From Odobenus rosmarus divergens (Eukaryota; Chordata; Mammalia; Carnivora; Odobenidae), in contig NW_004450267.1 in the NCBI RefSeq assembly GCF_000321225.1, positions 2,673,191-2,737,190 of the forward strand: DNA of 64,000 nt, in the 5' to 3' direction. Below are positions 1-10,230 of the stretch, in pieces. The translations under genes and the position numbers were made by a program. Every line of letters begins with the position of its first letter. Position 1 is the first letter of the stretch. The notes under the pieces were generated by a model that searched no databases, had not been told where the DNA came from, and worked only from the letters and a program-made list of their open reading frames with translations.

Positions 1-192
1 CGCTCCAGTCTCTACCTCTGTCTTTACATTGGCATATTTGCCTGTGTGTCTCTATGTCCAAATTTTCCTCTTCTTATAAGGACACCCCCCTAATGACCCC
101 ACATCTGCCTATTTCCAAATAAGGTCACATTCACAAGTACCAGGGGGGAGGGCTTCAACATATCTTTTTGAGGGACGCCATTCACCCTGTAA
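1..192 (-). mobile_element. MLT1-type MaLR LTR, cut by window edge
   Basis: This reads as the reverse complement of an MLT1 (ERVL-MaLR) solo LTR. It has the CTCTTCTTATAAGGACAC block, the TATTTCCAAATAAGGTCACA block and a terminal run ending in a degraded copy of the usual LTR start near 190. The other half lies outside the window. Non-coding fossil, family assigned by eye. Confidence 0.75.
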
Positions 193-204
193 AGCTTCCA
201 GGCT

Positions 205-645
205 GCTCTGCTGCCCTTCCACCATCGCACACTGTTCCCTGGCCTCTGAGAGCTATTTGCAGTTCTTCACACGCTCCATATCCTCCCACCTGTATGACTG
301 CACACGTGCTGGGCCTTCAGCCAGGAATGTTCTTCTCCACCCCTTCTCTTCCACACGAGCAGCTCCCATTATCTTTCAAAACTCAAGGGACATTTTTCCT
401 TTCCTGTGAAGCTTTTTCCTCCCTCTGAGCATCTCTCAGAATCAGTTGCTAGATTTTTGGTGCTCTCCCCAAACTCCTCTGTTTATCTTGAGTGTGACAT
501 TTAGCCAAGGTGGATGGTTAGAGATTATTGGCATGCCTGTTCTTCCCTCTAGACTGCAAACTCTGTGAGGACAGGGACTGTATGTTTTTACCTTGGTATA
601 CACTGTTCCTGTTACCCAGTGGATATCCAACTGTGTAAGGTCAGC
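205..645 (+). mobile_element. L2 LINE 3' fragment
   Basis: The order of blocks follows the L2 3' region: a CTCCATATCCTCCCACC-like segment, an AATGTTCTTCTCCACC segment, then AGACTGCAAACTCTGTGAGGACAGGGACTGT close to the end. The copy is heavily diverged, so the ends are approximate. Confidence 0.6.
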
Positions 646-1249
646 ACTTGATAGGAAATTTTCCTCAGGGCTCTGTGGCTTTCTATGGGTTTGATTGAAT
701 AAGATAGCCCAGCCAAGCTAAATGGGCCATTCCTTCTAGCCCAAACCAGCACTTTCCATGGGGTCAAGTGTAGGCTGCCAGTGAATTTCCAACCTGATTT
801 CCTCTGCTTCCAGTCACCCTGGGAGGTCTCAAGCCCGGTGAGAGCTGGCGAACTGGGCCAGTCACTCCCCCAGTTGCTCTAACAGGGACTGCAAACAGAG
901 GCTCTTGGCCCATGGGTCCCAGTGCCACAATGCAGCATTCAGTGGCTGCTGTGGGTTGCCCATGTGTGTGTGGGCAGCTTGTGGTCCAAGTCCAGCAAAG
1001 TCCCATAAAAATGTCAGGCCTGTGCAAAGGCCAGAGCTCTTTGGGCGTTTTTCTCTCCTTGCTAGCGGTTTTCTTCTTAGTCATCTGTCTCCTTAAAATA
1101 GACCCTTCCATTTCTCCCTCTGGGACTCCTGCTCTCTAATGCTCCTACTGACAAGCGCAGCAAAGCAGAGGTCAGAAGAGAAACTGCACAGATATTAATG
1201 GCACTTCAGAGCCAAAGAGTTCTCTAGAAAGAGCATGTGTCTAGTCCAG
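646..1249. other. Unique non-coding stretch
   Basis: I see no gene or confident repeat. Short overlapping frames occur on both strands around 764-1139, but neither shows a domain or a splice context that I could support. Confidence 0.5.
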
Positions 1250-1395
1250 TCATTCTTGCCATAGATGGGGAAACTGAGGCCTGAAATGAGAAGAGACTTG
1301 CCAAACATCACACAGAAAACTGTCAAGAGGGAAAAAGATAGAGCCTGGTTCCCTGACCCCAGACCAGGGCTCTTTCCCCTCGACCACACTGTCTC
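1250..1395 (-). mobile_element. MIR SINE fragment
   Basis: Reads as reverse-complement MIR core: GGGGAAACTGAGGCCTGA, then ACTTGCCAAACATCACACAG, then a degraded GGGCTCTTTCCCCTCGACCACA end. Tail and head are incomplete. Confidence 0.75.
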
Positions 1396-2059
1396 TACCT
1401 GTCTCCTCCAGGAATGAAGGGAGTTAAGGTGTGATTGCCATTCTATGGCAGAATGTGCTATAAAAAGAGTTCACTTGAACCCCTCCTCTGCCTCTGGGCA
1501 CTTAAAAGGGCACTAACTATTCAAAGAGGCACTGTCCCCATTCAAAAGGACTTCTGCCCAGGACCGAGACAGAGTGGAGACAGTGTTTGCTGTCCGGGGC
1601 GGTGGCCATCAACACATCATGGATACTGGAGACCACATCTCTTGGAGAATTATAGAGGTAAAAATGGATTTGGATGCTGACTACAAATTCAAATTGAGCC
1701 AATTTAAACCTCTCATTAAAACAAAAACGGGTTCATTCTTCACCATTCATTTATAAGGCCCAAGTGTTCACTTCAATTAGTGTCTTAAAAATAAAGGGAG
1801 GGGGAGAAAGGATACTTAGATTCCTTTGAAACACGAGTCAACAAGAACCAAATTAAACACCAGCTCTCTCAATCTTGGGTATTGATTCTGTCACCACCTT
1901 TCTTTAGCCATTCCCTCCCCACCAGGCCCCAACTCCAGCCCCAGTGCTGTGATAAACAGAAGGTCACATTCCTCAGTCCGGCCACAAGGGCCCCACCCTG
2001 GTCTGCTGGCCACCTGCCCTTATCTGCTTCTACTTCCGTTCTCGCATCTGGCCTTATTG
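1396..2059. other. Unique non-coding stretch
   Basis: No recognisable gene or repeat. The pyrimidine-rich part after 1880 may already belong to the L2 fragment that follows. Confidence 0.4.
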
Positions 2060-2220
2060 ACACGAATTCCTTCAGCGCACACTGCACCTGCACGACCCCT
2101 TTTTTCTTTGCTTGGAATTCCCTCTCCTCTCTTCCTCCCCCCCTCCTCCAACCCCATTGCTTCTGTTGTCCACCTGTCTGAGCTCTAAATCCACTCTCAA
2201 GGTCATAAAACAGCACTGCA
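2060..2220 (+). mobile_element. L2 LINE fragment (weak)
   Basis: The segment TTTGCTTGGAATTCCCTCTC followed by CTCAAGGTCATAAAACAGC resembles the L2 3' region in sense orientation. Divergence is high and the interval is a guess. Confidence 0.4.
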
Positions 2221-2334
2221 CCCCCCCGCCGGTCTGCTATTTCCTCCAATGAATGTCCAAGGAACTGGATTTGCCTCCCCCAGGGAACACGCGGATTGCA
2301 GCTTCAGGGTGGTCTCCCCGTGCACTCCTGTGTC

Positions 2335-2720
2335 CTTCTCTTCACTGCATAACAACCATTTACTGAAAGCCTTCTATGTGCCAGCCGCAGTGCCTGCCCC
2401 CAGGAGCCCACACCCCGATGTGGAAGACAGAAGACAGAATTATAGCAGAATAGCCACAGCCATGAGATTTAACATTTATTCTGAGGACAATAGGTGGGTC
2501 CCTGAAGGCCTTTAAAGAGGCAAAGGGATGATAGGAACAGATCCACATGGTAAGAACTGTTCTTGGGGCGATGCAGAGGACAGATTTGGTGAGGGTGGGA
2601 GTGTGGGTGTGAGTGAGGGTAGCGATGGTGCCAAAGTGAAGGTTAAAAGGCTAATTAAAAGGTTATTGCAATAATTCCAACAAAATATTAAAGCATGCCC
2701 CAAGGGAAGAACAGAAGGCA
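2335..2720 (-). mobile_element. L2 LINE fragment
   Basis: Begins with a CCATTTACTGAAAGCCTTCTATGTGCCAG-type block, continues through GAGCCCACACCCCGATG and a GGGATGATAGGAACAGATC segment, and ends near TTATTGCAATAATTCCAA. This is the block order of reverse-complement L2. Confidence 0.55.
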
Positions 2721-3294
2721 TACAGAGGAGGAGAAATGTGGGCTGCAGCTGCCAGGAAGTTGTGGTTGTAGTCAGGGACTCCGGACGTCTAAGACCCTAG
2801 GGTTTCTAGCTGCGGCTCTTGCGTGGAGGGTGACGTCAGCCGCCGGTACAGGAACTGTGGGAGCAGCCCCGGGTCTGAGGGAAGGGCTGAGATGCTCCCT
2901 GGTGCACGTGTTGTGGTTAAGGAGACTGGGTCGAGAGGATGGAGATGGAGACAGTGACATATAAGGGTGCAGAGCTGAGGTCCCCATCAGGCTGTAGATA
3001 TTTATGGACCTATTTTCCCTTGCGGCCCTTGAAGCCAGGCACGGGGACTGAGAATTACTCCTGTTTTCTTTCTTTCTCTCTTGAGCACAGGAGATTTTCA
3101 TTTGCTCTGTGAATCAGTGAGGGATTCGAACCCCCAAATAGATGACATTAATAGAGAGAAGGCAGCCACATTTACGGGGCAGAGTAATGAGTAGGCATAT
3201 GCTTGTCCGCACGGCACCCACAGCAGCTCTCTTCACGTGAGCCGGAGAGGCCAATACTCAGGACACGCGAAGTCAAGAGTTCCCATCAGGCAGC
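2721..3294. other. Unique stretch containing a CRE octamer
   Basis: No gene recognised. The stretch at about 2780-2945 is richer in CpG than its neighbours and contains a CRE octamer, listed separately. Confidence 0.4.
2831..2838. promoter_or_regulatory. Perfect CRE palindrome
   Basis: TGACGTCA is the full palindromic CREB/ATF consensus and is directly followed by a CpG-containing GCCGCCGG segment. Eight-base matches occur by chance, and no TATA box, initiator or transcript supports function. Confidence 0.3.
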
Positions 3295-3500
3295 ACCACG
3301 AGTCTGTGGAAGAAGCACTGGTGTCAGACTTGGGAGTTTGTGGTTGTGTTTCGGGCCACGCCTTTGGACAAGTCACTTTCCTTGACCAGATTTTGGTTTT
3401 CTCTGTTGTGAACTGGGAAAGATTGGATGGCAGGACCTGGAAAGTCATCCTCAGGTTTAAGCTGCCTCATCCCAGAGATACTGTGAGAAAATACTGATGT
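3295..3500 (+). mobile_element. MIR SINE
   Basis: Sense MIR order: AGCACTGGTGTCAGACTTGG head, GGACAAGTCACTTTCCTTGA core, and AACTGGGAAAGATTGGATGG after the core. The tail is diverged. Confidence 0.7.
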
Positions 3501-3929
3501 AAAGAATGTCAAGAATTGTAATTGCGCCTGACACACCTACGGCTCACTCAATGAGGAAAGATTGGCAAAATGACCGTCAAACACCCCTTACTTAAAGCAG
3601 CCAAGTTTTGGGAGAATGACTCACTGCAGTCTGCTTCTCCTAGGAGAACAGCGGTTAGCATTTGCTCTCCTCCACAAACAGGAGATTAAGGGACACTGAC
3701 ACTGGGGATATCTATGCCTGCAACGGTGACCGATGAACCATGTCTGCATTTCCCGTAACAACTCACTTTGGGCAGAAAATGCAGAGCTTGTGTAATTGTT
3801 GATGCTGGAGGAAGGGGATGGGGCTATGGAAAGACTTGAAGCTTCGGACAGGGTGGAGCCTCAGTGACGACATCGAATTGACCCCTGGATTCCGCCATGA
3901 GTGCATATGTCCTCGTGGGGAGACCATGA
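3501..3929. other. Unique non-coding stretch
   Basis: Nothing recognised on either strand apart from short chance frames. Confidence 0.5.
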
Positions 3930-4120
3930 GACTGAACCCCAGGCGTGATTTGGTCTGCAATCTGGCTCTGCTACCTACTCGCAATAGGACCTGGGATAGC
4001 CGCTGAAGCCCTCTTTGTGGGTGTCTCCTTACCTGTGGAGTGAGAATAGTGACACCAACCCTGGGGAGGGATTAGAAGGATGAAATGAGAGAATGTAGGA
4101 CCTGGCACCAAGGATGAGGC
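3930..4120 (+). mobile_element. MIR SINE
   Basis: Sense MIR: a TCTGGCTCTGCTACCTACTC segment, a degraded tRNA-unrelated core, a TGGAGTGAGAATAGTGACACC segment, and GATGAAATGAGAGAATGTAGG near the end. Confidence 0.75.
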
Positions 4121-5249
4121 GAGGGATGTTTTAACACCTCTAGAGTTGTAGAAATATTCTTTAATCAACCTTCCACTTTTTCAAACCAAATCCAGGTTGC
4201 CAGTGGGTGGATGGGGGCGTGGCGTGGGCAGCTTGGGGTCCTGTGGCTATGGTAGGGGAGGGGGCATCCCCTTCCTCAGCACACACAAGGGAGTAGGCTT
4301 GCTTCCTGCAGTCTTGAGGAGTCCTTTCCTATGCCTAGGCTAGTGGATTAGGCAAATGCAAGCCACAGTTTGCAAAATAGCTTATGTGTCTGGGCTTGTT
4401 GAATGAAACTCTTGTAGGAGTGCTTAGCTGGTGAGATGTCAGGGATCTTATGTGCACAATTTTCAATCATAGATCAATCTGTGGGCAAGAATTAATCCTC
4501 ACTGCCTGCTTCTGCTTAGCCTCCCAGGGGTGGGGCACCACTTCGAATGACCTGGGGGTTGAACAAAATCCAAGGTTTGTTTTCTGATGCGGAGCATAGC
4601 AGGGAGGTGTGTGTGTTTAACTCAGGCCCCCCTGGCATGACCTCAGCCTTCTTCCAGGGCCACCAGCAGCTGGGGTAGAGGTATCAGAATGTGTGTTTGG
4701 GTGGCAGAGGCGTGAGGGCAGGAGGAGACTTTGTGTTACTCCAGAGCATGAAAGGACAAGCTGCATCCGGGTTATTCAGATCAGCATTCATCCACTTATC
4801 ACCTACTTTGAGTGCTAGACACCGGCAGAGCTGGGGGAGAGGCAATGGGGGTGCCGTGGGGTTTGGCTTCAAGACACAGAGGCTACCGAGGAAGAGGGGC
4901 TGTGTGTGGCTAAACTACAGAGCAAAACACGAACACCCAAAAGGAACTTTGTCCTGCCAATTCCAGCCTGCATTCCAGGCCACTGGCCCTCACTCTTCCA
5001 GCCTCAGGCTTTTAAAGACATTCTAGTTACTTTCCTGAAACATTCCATATGCAATGCACCTTCGTCTAGAAGGGAAAACAAAGAGATGCCTGAGAGATAA
5101 GCAGAACATATTCATGCCTTTATTCCTTCTCTTAGAGGCAATTTAGGGGGCTTCAGTACCCCTGAACCTTGTCTACTTCTTTGATTTGTCCTTGGCTTTT
5201 GTGGTGACCTGACATGGAGGACACCTCAGTTGGAGGCTGGCAAATGAAG
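4121..5249. other. Unique non-coding stretch
   Basis: No gene seen. The longest frame (4691-5026, plus strand) has no recognisable domain. A short L2-like stretch may lie near 4770-4840, but it is too diverged to call. Confidence 0.45.
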
Positions 5250-5273
5250 GATGAATGAATGAATGAATGAATG
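5250..5273 (+). repeat. (GAAT)n microsatellite
   Basis: About six GAAT/ATGA tetranucleotide units in a row, then a GGTGAT interruption. Confidence 0.9.
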
Positions 5274-5594
5274 GGTGATACAAAGATGAACATATTGTGG
5301 CCCTGCTGCAGAGACACTGGGGGGCAAAACTGAGTCCTCAATCACATAGTAAGCCACCTGCTTGAGCAGTCAGATGGATGCTTATGCTTCCGAGCACTGT
5401 ACTGGCTCTATTCAGAGTCCCATACTGGGGAAGAGGTCCAGCATCCTACGTCGGTGAAAATGGAACCTCGATTCTTGCGCTTGCACTTATCTGGTGGCAA
5501 AAATTACCAACAGCACAACCATATCTGCCTGTAGGTCTCATCGAAGGGTCCAGCTGAGAAATGAATGTGAAGACCAGAATGGCCATCTGAACTG

Positions 5595-5646
5595 TTTATC
5601 ACAGCATTTAAGACCACAGGCTGCCTCCTACCTCTCCTTTCCTGCT
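5595..5646 (+). mobile_element. L2 fragment, left of L1 insertion
   Basis: A TGCCTCCTACCTCTCCTTTC segment that appears to continue after the L1 insertion, at 6327 onward, as TTGCTCCACGCGCACTCC and further L2-like sequence. It ends in the left copy of the L1 target-site duplication. Confidence 0.5.
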
Positions 5647-6326
5647 GCTTTTTTTTTTCTTTTCATCATGATAAGTGCTCTCTTTAATCCCCATAACATA
5701 TTTAATCCCCATAACATATTTCTCCCATTCCCGCTCCCTCTGGTAGCCATCAGCTTGTTCTCTATAGTTAAGAGTCTGTTTCCTGGTTTGCCTCTCTCTC
5801 TCTCTCTTATTTTCCTTTACTTATTTGTTTTGTTTCTTAAATTCCACATGAGTGAAATCATATGGCGTTTGTCTTTCTTTGACTGACTTATTTTACTTAA
5901 CATTTATACCCTCTAGCTCCATCCATATCATTGCAAAAAGCGAAATTTCATTCTTTTCGGGGCCAAATAATATTCCACTGTGTGTACTTACCACCTCTTC
6001 TTTATCCATTCATCTATCAGTGGACACGTGGGCTGCTTCCATATCTTGCTTATTGTAAATAATGCTGCAATAAATATAAGGGTGCATGCATCCCCCTGAA
6101 TTAATGTTTTTGTATTTTGGGGGTAAATACCCAGTAGTGTGATGACTGGATCATAAAGTGGCTCTATTTTTGATTTTCTGAGGAAGCTCCATACTGTTTT
6201 CCAGAGTGGCTGCACCAGCTGGCATTCCCACCAACAGTGCACGAGGGTTCCCCTTTCTCCACATCCTCGCCAACACCTGTTGTTTCTTGTGTTTTTGATT
6301 TTAGCCATTCTGACAGGCGTGAGGTG
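5647..6326 (-). mobile_element. Young carnivore-type LINE-1, 5'-truncated
   Basis: Reverse-complement L1 3' end. The plus strand starts with the complement of a poly-A tail (T run at 5649-5658), then the 3' UTR, then the ORF2 C-terminus read on the minus strand up to about 6326. The minus-strand frame 5988-6428 contains a recognisable L1 ORF2 C-terminal block including [14 protein letters not shown] and [18 protein letters not shown]. It is flanked by a perfect 11-bp duplication, CCTTTCCTGCT, at 5636-5646 and 6327-6337. A perfect 18-bp tandem duplication lies at 5683-5718. The low divergence and the TC-rich 3' UTR fit a fairly recent carnivore L1. It cannot mobilise itself because only the extreme 3' end remains. 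Confidence 0.9.
5683..5718 (+). repeat. 18-bp tandem duplication in L1 3' UTR
   Basis: The unit TTTAATCCCCATAACATA occurs twice with no mismatch, at 5683-5700 and 5701-5718. It may be private to this copy or inherited from its source L1. Confidence 0.95.
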
Positions 6327-6540
6327 CCTTTCCTGCTTTGCTCCACGCGCACTCCCCTCACCTGCCCTGCTGCCCTGCTCCTCGCACACATCCTCCCTGC
6401 TGTCATCATGCTCTTCCCAGCCTCCCACTTACCCCCACCTCCTTGACCTGGCTCATGGATCTCTGCCTGTTCAAACTTTAGCCTCCTACAGAAGCCCTCA
6501 CCAGTGAAGTTCTCCCCAGTCCCTCCACTTGAGATTAATC
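6327..6540 (+). mobile_element. L2 fragment, right of L1 insertion
   Basis: Continues the L2 interrupted by the L1, beginning in the right copy of the target-site duplication. The segments CTTCCCAGCCTCCCACTTACC and GAAGCCCTCACCAGTGAAG match the L2 3' region in sense orientation. Confidence 0.5.
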
Positions 6541-7595
6541 TGCCTGCACCATGTGCAGGAGGGTGGTGATGGCAGCTCCACGAAGGAGAACCTTTGATGT
6601 GGAGTAGGGCCCACGAGTCCTTGCTGAGACAGTGTCCGGCATCTGTGTGGAGCAGCTGATTTGCTGGAGGGCAAGGGGCCTGGGCAAATTATTGAGATGG
6701 AGAAAAGGTGGTGTTAATTCAGAAGCCTACTCTCTATGGAGGGAAGCTGCAGGCCAGAATGATGTGAGAGATCCGAGTGTGACCGTGTCCTACTGTGGCC
6801 TTCCTGCATGCTTGTCCCCAACTTGTTCCTCACACTAAGGCTGAGCTGGGGTTGATTTTCTGCCACAACAGCCAGTGAAGGCTCTGCAGCATTTGCTCAG
6901 TATAAGGGGTCAAGTGAGGGATGGAGCCCAGGACACTCTTCTCTTCCTGCCCCCCAGCAACATCTGCAAGGCGATCGGTGCCCAAATCTCGACACCCTGG
7001 CCCAGATGTGCAAGTTTGGCTGCAATGGTTCCTTGGCTGGGCCTGGGCCAAGGGGTGGACATGCCGGTGGTGTATCCCTTGGTGACCTCTGGCCAAGGAG
7101 TTCTCATCCTTGTGGCATGACCCACACTGGCAAGGACAAACCTGGGGAAAGGCCTGTACAGGCCCTGGAAATGCCAAGCAGTGTTTTGGCAGGGAATTTG
7201 GAGGGAATTCGGGTCTCGAATAGAGAGCACAAGCTCCTTGTAGCCATGGCCCTTGACCTCCCGGACTCCTGCCCTAGGATGGGGCCGGCCCTGTAAAGTG
7301 TAGGACCCTTTGTACCGGCCTACAGGTGGAATTGCTAAACTATAGCAGCCTAAGGTGTGAAGTTCCACGCCTGGGCAGCTGAGGCCAGTGAGCCAGGAAC
7401 GTGGGCCTCCGTCTAACGCTACCTCATCTGCCCAAGGGCAGACGGTGACATTCAGGTGGAACATGTCTGCCCCTGCCTGTGGCTCTTTAGTAACAGGTGC
7501 CTGGGTTTGTCATTTTTATACTCTTGCTGGCAACTAGCACTGTCCTTCGAGACCTAAGTGTTCTAGGGGTACCTTTACAATTTACTTTTTGTAAA
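6541..7595. other. Unique, moderately GC-rich stretch
   Basis: No gene or repeat recognised. The longest frame is a 184-codon minus-strand frame at 6910-7464. It has no recognisable domain and overlaps other open frames on the opposite strand, as expected where stop codons are scarce. Confidence 0.45.
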
Positions 7596-7790
7596 TGCTG
7601 TGAAAACAACGCTGGACTCGGAATAGGACACTCGGGTTCTCTCCCGGCTCTGTCACGACTCACTTTGCAAGCTGGACTTATCAGGTCCCTCCTCAGGACT
7701 TACATTTCCCCATCTGTAAAATAAGGGGGTTGGCCCGAACCATTCTCCACCGACCATTCAGGTCGCAAGGTCTGCGGTTTCTGACTTCCA
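7596..7790 (+). mobile_element. MIR SINE
   Basis: Sense MIR: GCTGGACTCGGAATAGGACAC head, CCCGGCTCTGTCACGACTCAC, then CCCCATCTGTAAAATAAGGG. The core around GGACTTATCAGGTCCC is diverged. Confidence 0.7.
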
Positions 7791-7814
7791 GAAGCTCTAT
7801 TTTTCCTTATCCGA

Positions 7815-8002
7815 CAGTCCTTCTCAACCCTGGGTTCTCATTAAAATCACTTAGGAAGCTTAAAAAACAAAACAAAAAACAAAACAAAAAAACCAGTGCC
7901 CAAGCCCTACCCCTAGAGGTTCTGATTCAGTTGTTCTGGGGTGGGGCCCGGGCCAAAGCTCCCCAGAAGATTCGGATGTGCAGCCAAGGTTGCAAGCCAC
8001 TG
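7815..8002. mobile_element. MER5/MER58-type hAT MITE
   Basis: A non-autonomous hAT-Charlie element with terminal inverted repeats CAGTCCTTCTCAACCCTGG (7815-7833) and CCAAGGTTGCAAGCCACTG (7984-8002), matching at 13 of 19 positions. Internal CCCTAGAGGTTCTGATTCAG and GGTGGGGCCCGGGCC blocks are typical. An A/C-rich microsatellite, made of A runs separated by single C, has expanded at 7861-7892. Confidence 0.75.
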
Positions 8003-8139
8003 TTGGACTTGGACAGGAGTCTCCCCCCCGCCCACCACCCACACACAGACGAGGAAGAATGTGGTGGGACAGATGCCTGACACAAAAGCACAGCAGCTGT
8101 GAGCAAGGCTAGCCGGCCAAGCCCGGGCTGGGGGCTCTG

Positions 8140-8337
8140 CTGGTCATTCCCCAGTAAGACGTGGACAAAGGGAGCCCATGTCCGGGCCCCGTGTGTGCTC
8201 CGCACCTCCCATCCGTCCTCCCCTCCTCCAGCTGCGAACCAAGGGGGAGGAGGTGATGCCGCGGGCAGCTGCCTAATCTAGGGAGATCTTCTCATGGGTA
8301 GGGGGAGGCTGCCTCCTGGCTCCAGCCTTGCTCCTCC
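8140..8337. other. Unique stretch leading into CpG-rich block
   Basis: GC-rich, no repeat recognised, with scattered CpG. It may be part of a promoter region for the block that follows. Confidence 0.35.
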
Positions 8338-8560
8338 CTCACAGCTGGAGCTGGGGCAGCCAGAGTGCGCGCCAAGGCTGCGCTCCCAGCTGCAGACGGT
8401 TGCTTCAGGCTGCGGCCCTGACTGCGGCTCGCCCCCGTCGCGTCGCGGGCGTGCGCGTCCACGCGTGAGCGGGCGCGCTCCCGCAGGAAAAACAAGAGGA
8501 AGAGGTGGAGTGCAGAGCCCGGGAGGTTCCTATTCTTGCTAAACCTCAAGATACCCGGTA
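8338..8560 (+). promoter_or_regulatory. CpG-rich block with splice-donor candidate
   Basis: Between about 8365 and 8485 I count roughly 20 CpG dinucleotides in 120 bp, including TCGCGTCGCGGGCG and GCGGGCGCGC runs. That is far denser than anywhere else in this window, where CpG is depleted as usual for mammals. A good 5' splice-site match, CCCG|GTAAGC, follows with the exon-intron junction after 8557. This layout suits a CpG-island promoter with a short first exon on the plus strand. No TATA box, coding start or downstream acceptor was established, and the island is shorter than the classical definition. Confidence 0.4.
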
Positions 8561-8684
8561 AGCCTTTCCTGACCCCCGCCCACCTCCCGTCTGGGTGATA
8601 ACCCCTCCTCGTTGCTCCCCTAAGCACCGGTGCTTCCCCTGTCACTGAGACGCCCGTGCCAGAAGCAGCCTCTGAAATTACAAT

Positions 8685-9118
8685 AGCTATCATTTGTTAA
8701 CAGTGGCATTGTCCTGGGGCGCCTGGGTGGCTCAGTCGGTTAAGCGTCTACCTTTGGCTCAGGTCATGATCCTTGGGTCCTGGGATCGAGCCCCCTGTCA
8801 GGCTCCCTGCTCCGCGGAGACCCTGCTTCTCCCTCTGCCTGCAGCTACCCCTGCTTGTGCTCTGTCTCTGTCTCTCTCTCTGACAAATAAATAAATAAAA
8901 CCTTAAAAAAAAAAAAGTGGCATTGTCCTAAGTGTGTTAGGTCAATGATTCTATTCCTGAGAACAACCCTGTGAAGCAAGCACTGCTATTATTCCTATTA
9001 TACAGATGAGCAAACCAAGGAACAGAGAAGTTAATATTTACTCCACAGTCACACAGCTGACAAGATTTAAAGTCCAAAAATCTGATGCCAAAACTTGAGC
9101 TCTTTGCCACATGGCTAT
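8685..9118 (-). mobile_element. MIR SINE interrupted by a CAN-SINE
   Basis: Reverse-complement MIR starts with CTATCATTTGTTAACAG at 8687 and resumes after the SINE at 8930 with AAGTGTGTTAGGTC. It continues through TATTATACAGATGAGCAAAC and AGTCACACAGCTGACAAG. The CAN-SINE at 8716-8915 splits it. Confidence 0.8.
8716..8915 (+). mobile_element. CAN-SINE (tRNA-derived, carnivore)
   Basis: Full-length sense copy. It begins with GGGGCGCCTGGGTGGCTCAG (A-box region) and continues through CAGGTCATGATCCTTGGGTC and GGATCGAGCCCCC (B-box region), a TC-rich stretch, AAATAAATAAATAAAACC, and a poly-A tail. It is flanked by a perfect 14-bp duplication, AGTGGCATTGTCCT, at 8702-8715 and 8916-8929. This shows insertion by L1-type target-primed reverse transcription and suggests a fairly young copy. 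Confidence 0.97.
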
Positions 9119-10077
9119 TTTGCTTCCAGTTGGTAATTGATTATGGATGAAGGTCTGTTGGAATACATGGGTCTCTTTCAGCTCTGATGCTCTAACAATG
9201 GTATTGCCCACAGTGACATACACTCTATACTTTGATTTTTTGTTGAGTTTGGGATTCTTCTTAGACACCATTGGCTGAACTTAGAAGCCACAGACTCATA
9301 AGCACCTGTCATGGCCCCGGTAAGGCTCTGCTTCTAGTAGGACCGTAGGAGAAGCACCTCGAGAGAATGGTCCAGGGCAGCACTGCCTGCACGGGGGCTC
9401 AAGGGACCAAAACATTGTTGGGAACCGCCCAGAAGAGAGAACCTCTGAGGATGGTGCAGAAGGTAAGGACCTGGACCCTCCCACTTGCAAACACTTCTGC
9501 TCCCTGGAAGCCTCTGTGCATTGACTGGGTCGTTTTCCCCCAGCGGAGTTAGGTTGTGTTGTAGTCCACACGCTGCTGATCTCAGTGATGATTCATGGTA
9601 CCCATTTCCAAGATGGCAGGCCAGGACTTGAAGGCAGTGTGTGACCTGCTGCCTGCAAAGCCTTTTGTTTGGGGTGTGTTTTTTGCTGAGTTTACTTATC
9701 TAGTATATGCATGACTGTGGGGAGGAAGCGATCTGCTGAGAGGGAGTGACGATGAGAATAGCCAAGATCTTCACTTCATCAGTCCATGTTCCAAAGCAGG
9801 GCATTATCAGTCAGATGACAAAAGATAAGCCATTTGCTTCAAGGTTGCACTGGTGGCTCCCCAGCAAGCTCATCTTATGCTTTTAATGAACTGAAGTCCC
9901 TTCTCTTTCTTTAATCAGATTTTATTCCCATCTGGTTAATTACTGGTTGTATGGACAAGTCTTTCCATTTTCTCTTACTAGGTTTTAAATTTTCATTTAT
10001 TGACACATACACAAAATTAAAGTTCTTTACTGGAGAGAGTTGAATCCTGCTTTAGGAAAGTGTTTTTTTACGGTGTA
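9119..10077. other. Unique non-coding stretch
   Basis: No gene recognised. The sequence becomes AT-rich after about 9880; I could not match it to a repeat family. Confidence 0.45.
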
Positions 10078-10230
10078 AGGCGGTGCTTCTCAAACTTTAA
10101 TGTACATAAATATCTCGTGGATGTCTTGTTAAAAATGCTGATTCTGGCTCCAAATGTCTGGGTTGGGGTCTGGGATTTGCCATTTTTACCAAGCTTCCAG
10201 ATGATGGCAATGCTGCTGGTTCTCAGACCA
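10078..10230 (-). mobile_element. MER5-type hAT element, left part
   Basis: Starts with CGGTGCTTCTCAAACTTTAATG and continues through GTCTTGTTAAAAATGCTGATTC to TGCTGCTGGTTCTCAGACCA, the order of a reversed MER5A element. It resumes at about 11186 with CACTTTGAGATGCAAG, so about 950 bp of SINE plus L1 interrupts it. Confidence 0.75.

Noticed and set aside
5988..6428. 146-codon minus-strand frame as a host gene
   Set aside because: It is the C-terminus of L1 ORF2.
6910..7464. 184-codon minus-strand frame
   Set aside because: No domain, no splice support, and opposite-strand frames cover the same bases.
8292..8693. 133-codon minus-strand frame over the CpG-rich block
   Set aside because: Arginine/alanine/serine-rich translation is what CpG-rich DNA gives in any frame; promoter reading is preferred.
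8716..8790. tRNA gene
   Set aside because: A- and B-box-like sequences belong to the tRNA-derived head of a CAN-SINE; no intact cloverleaf or discrete gene end.
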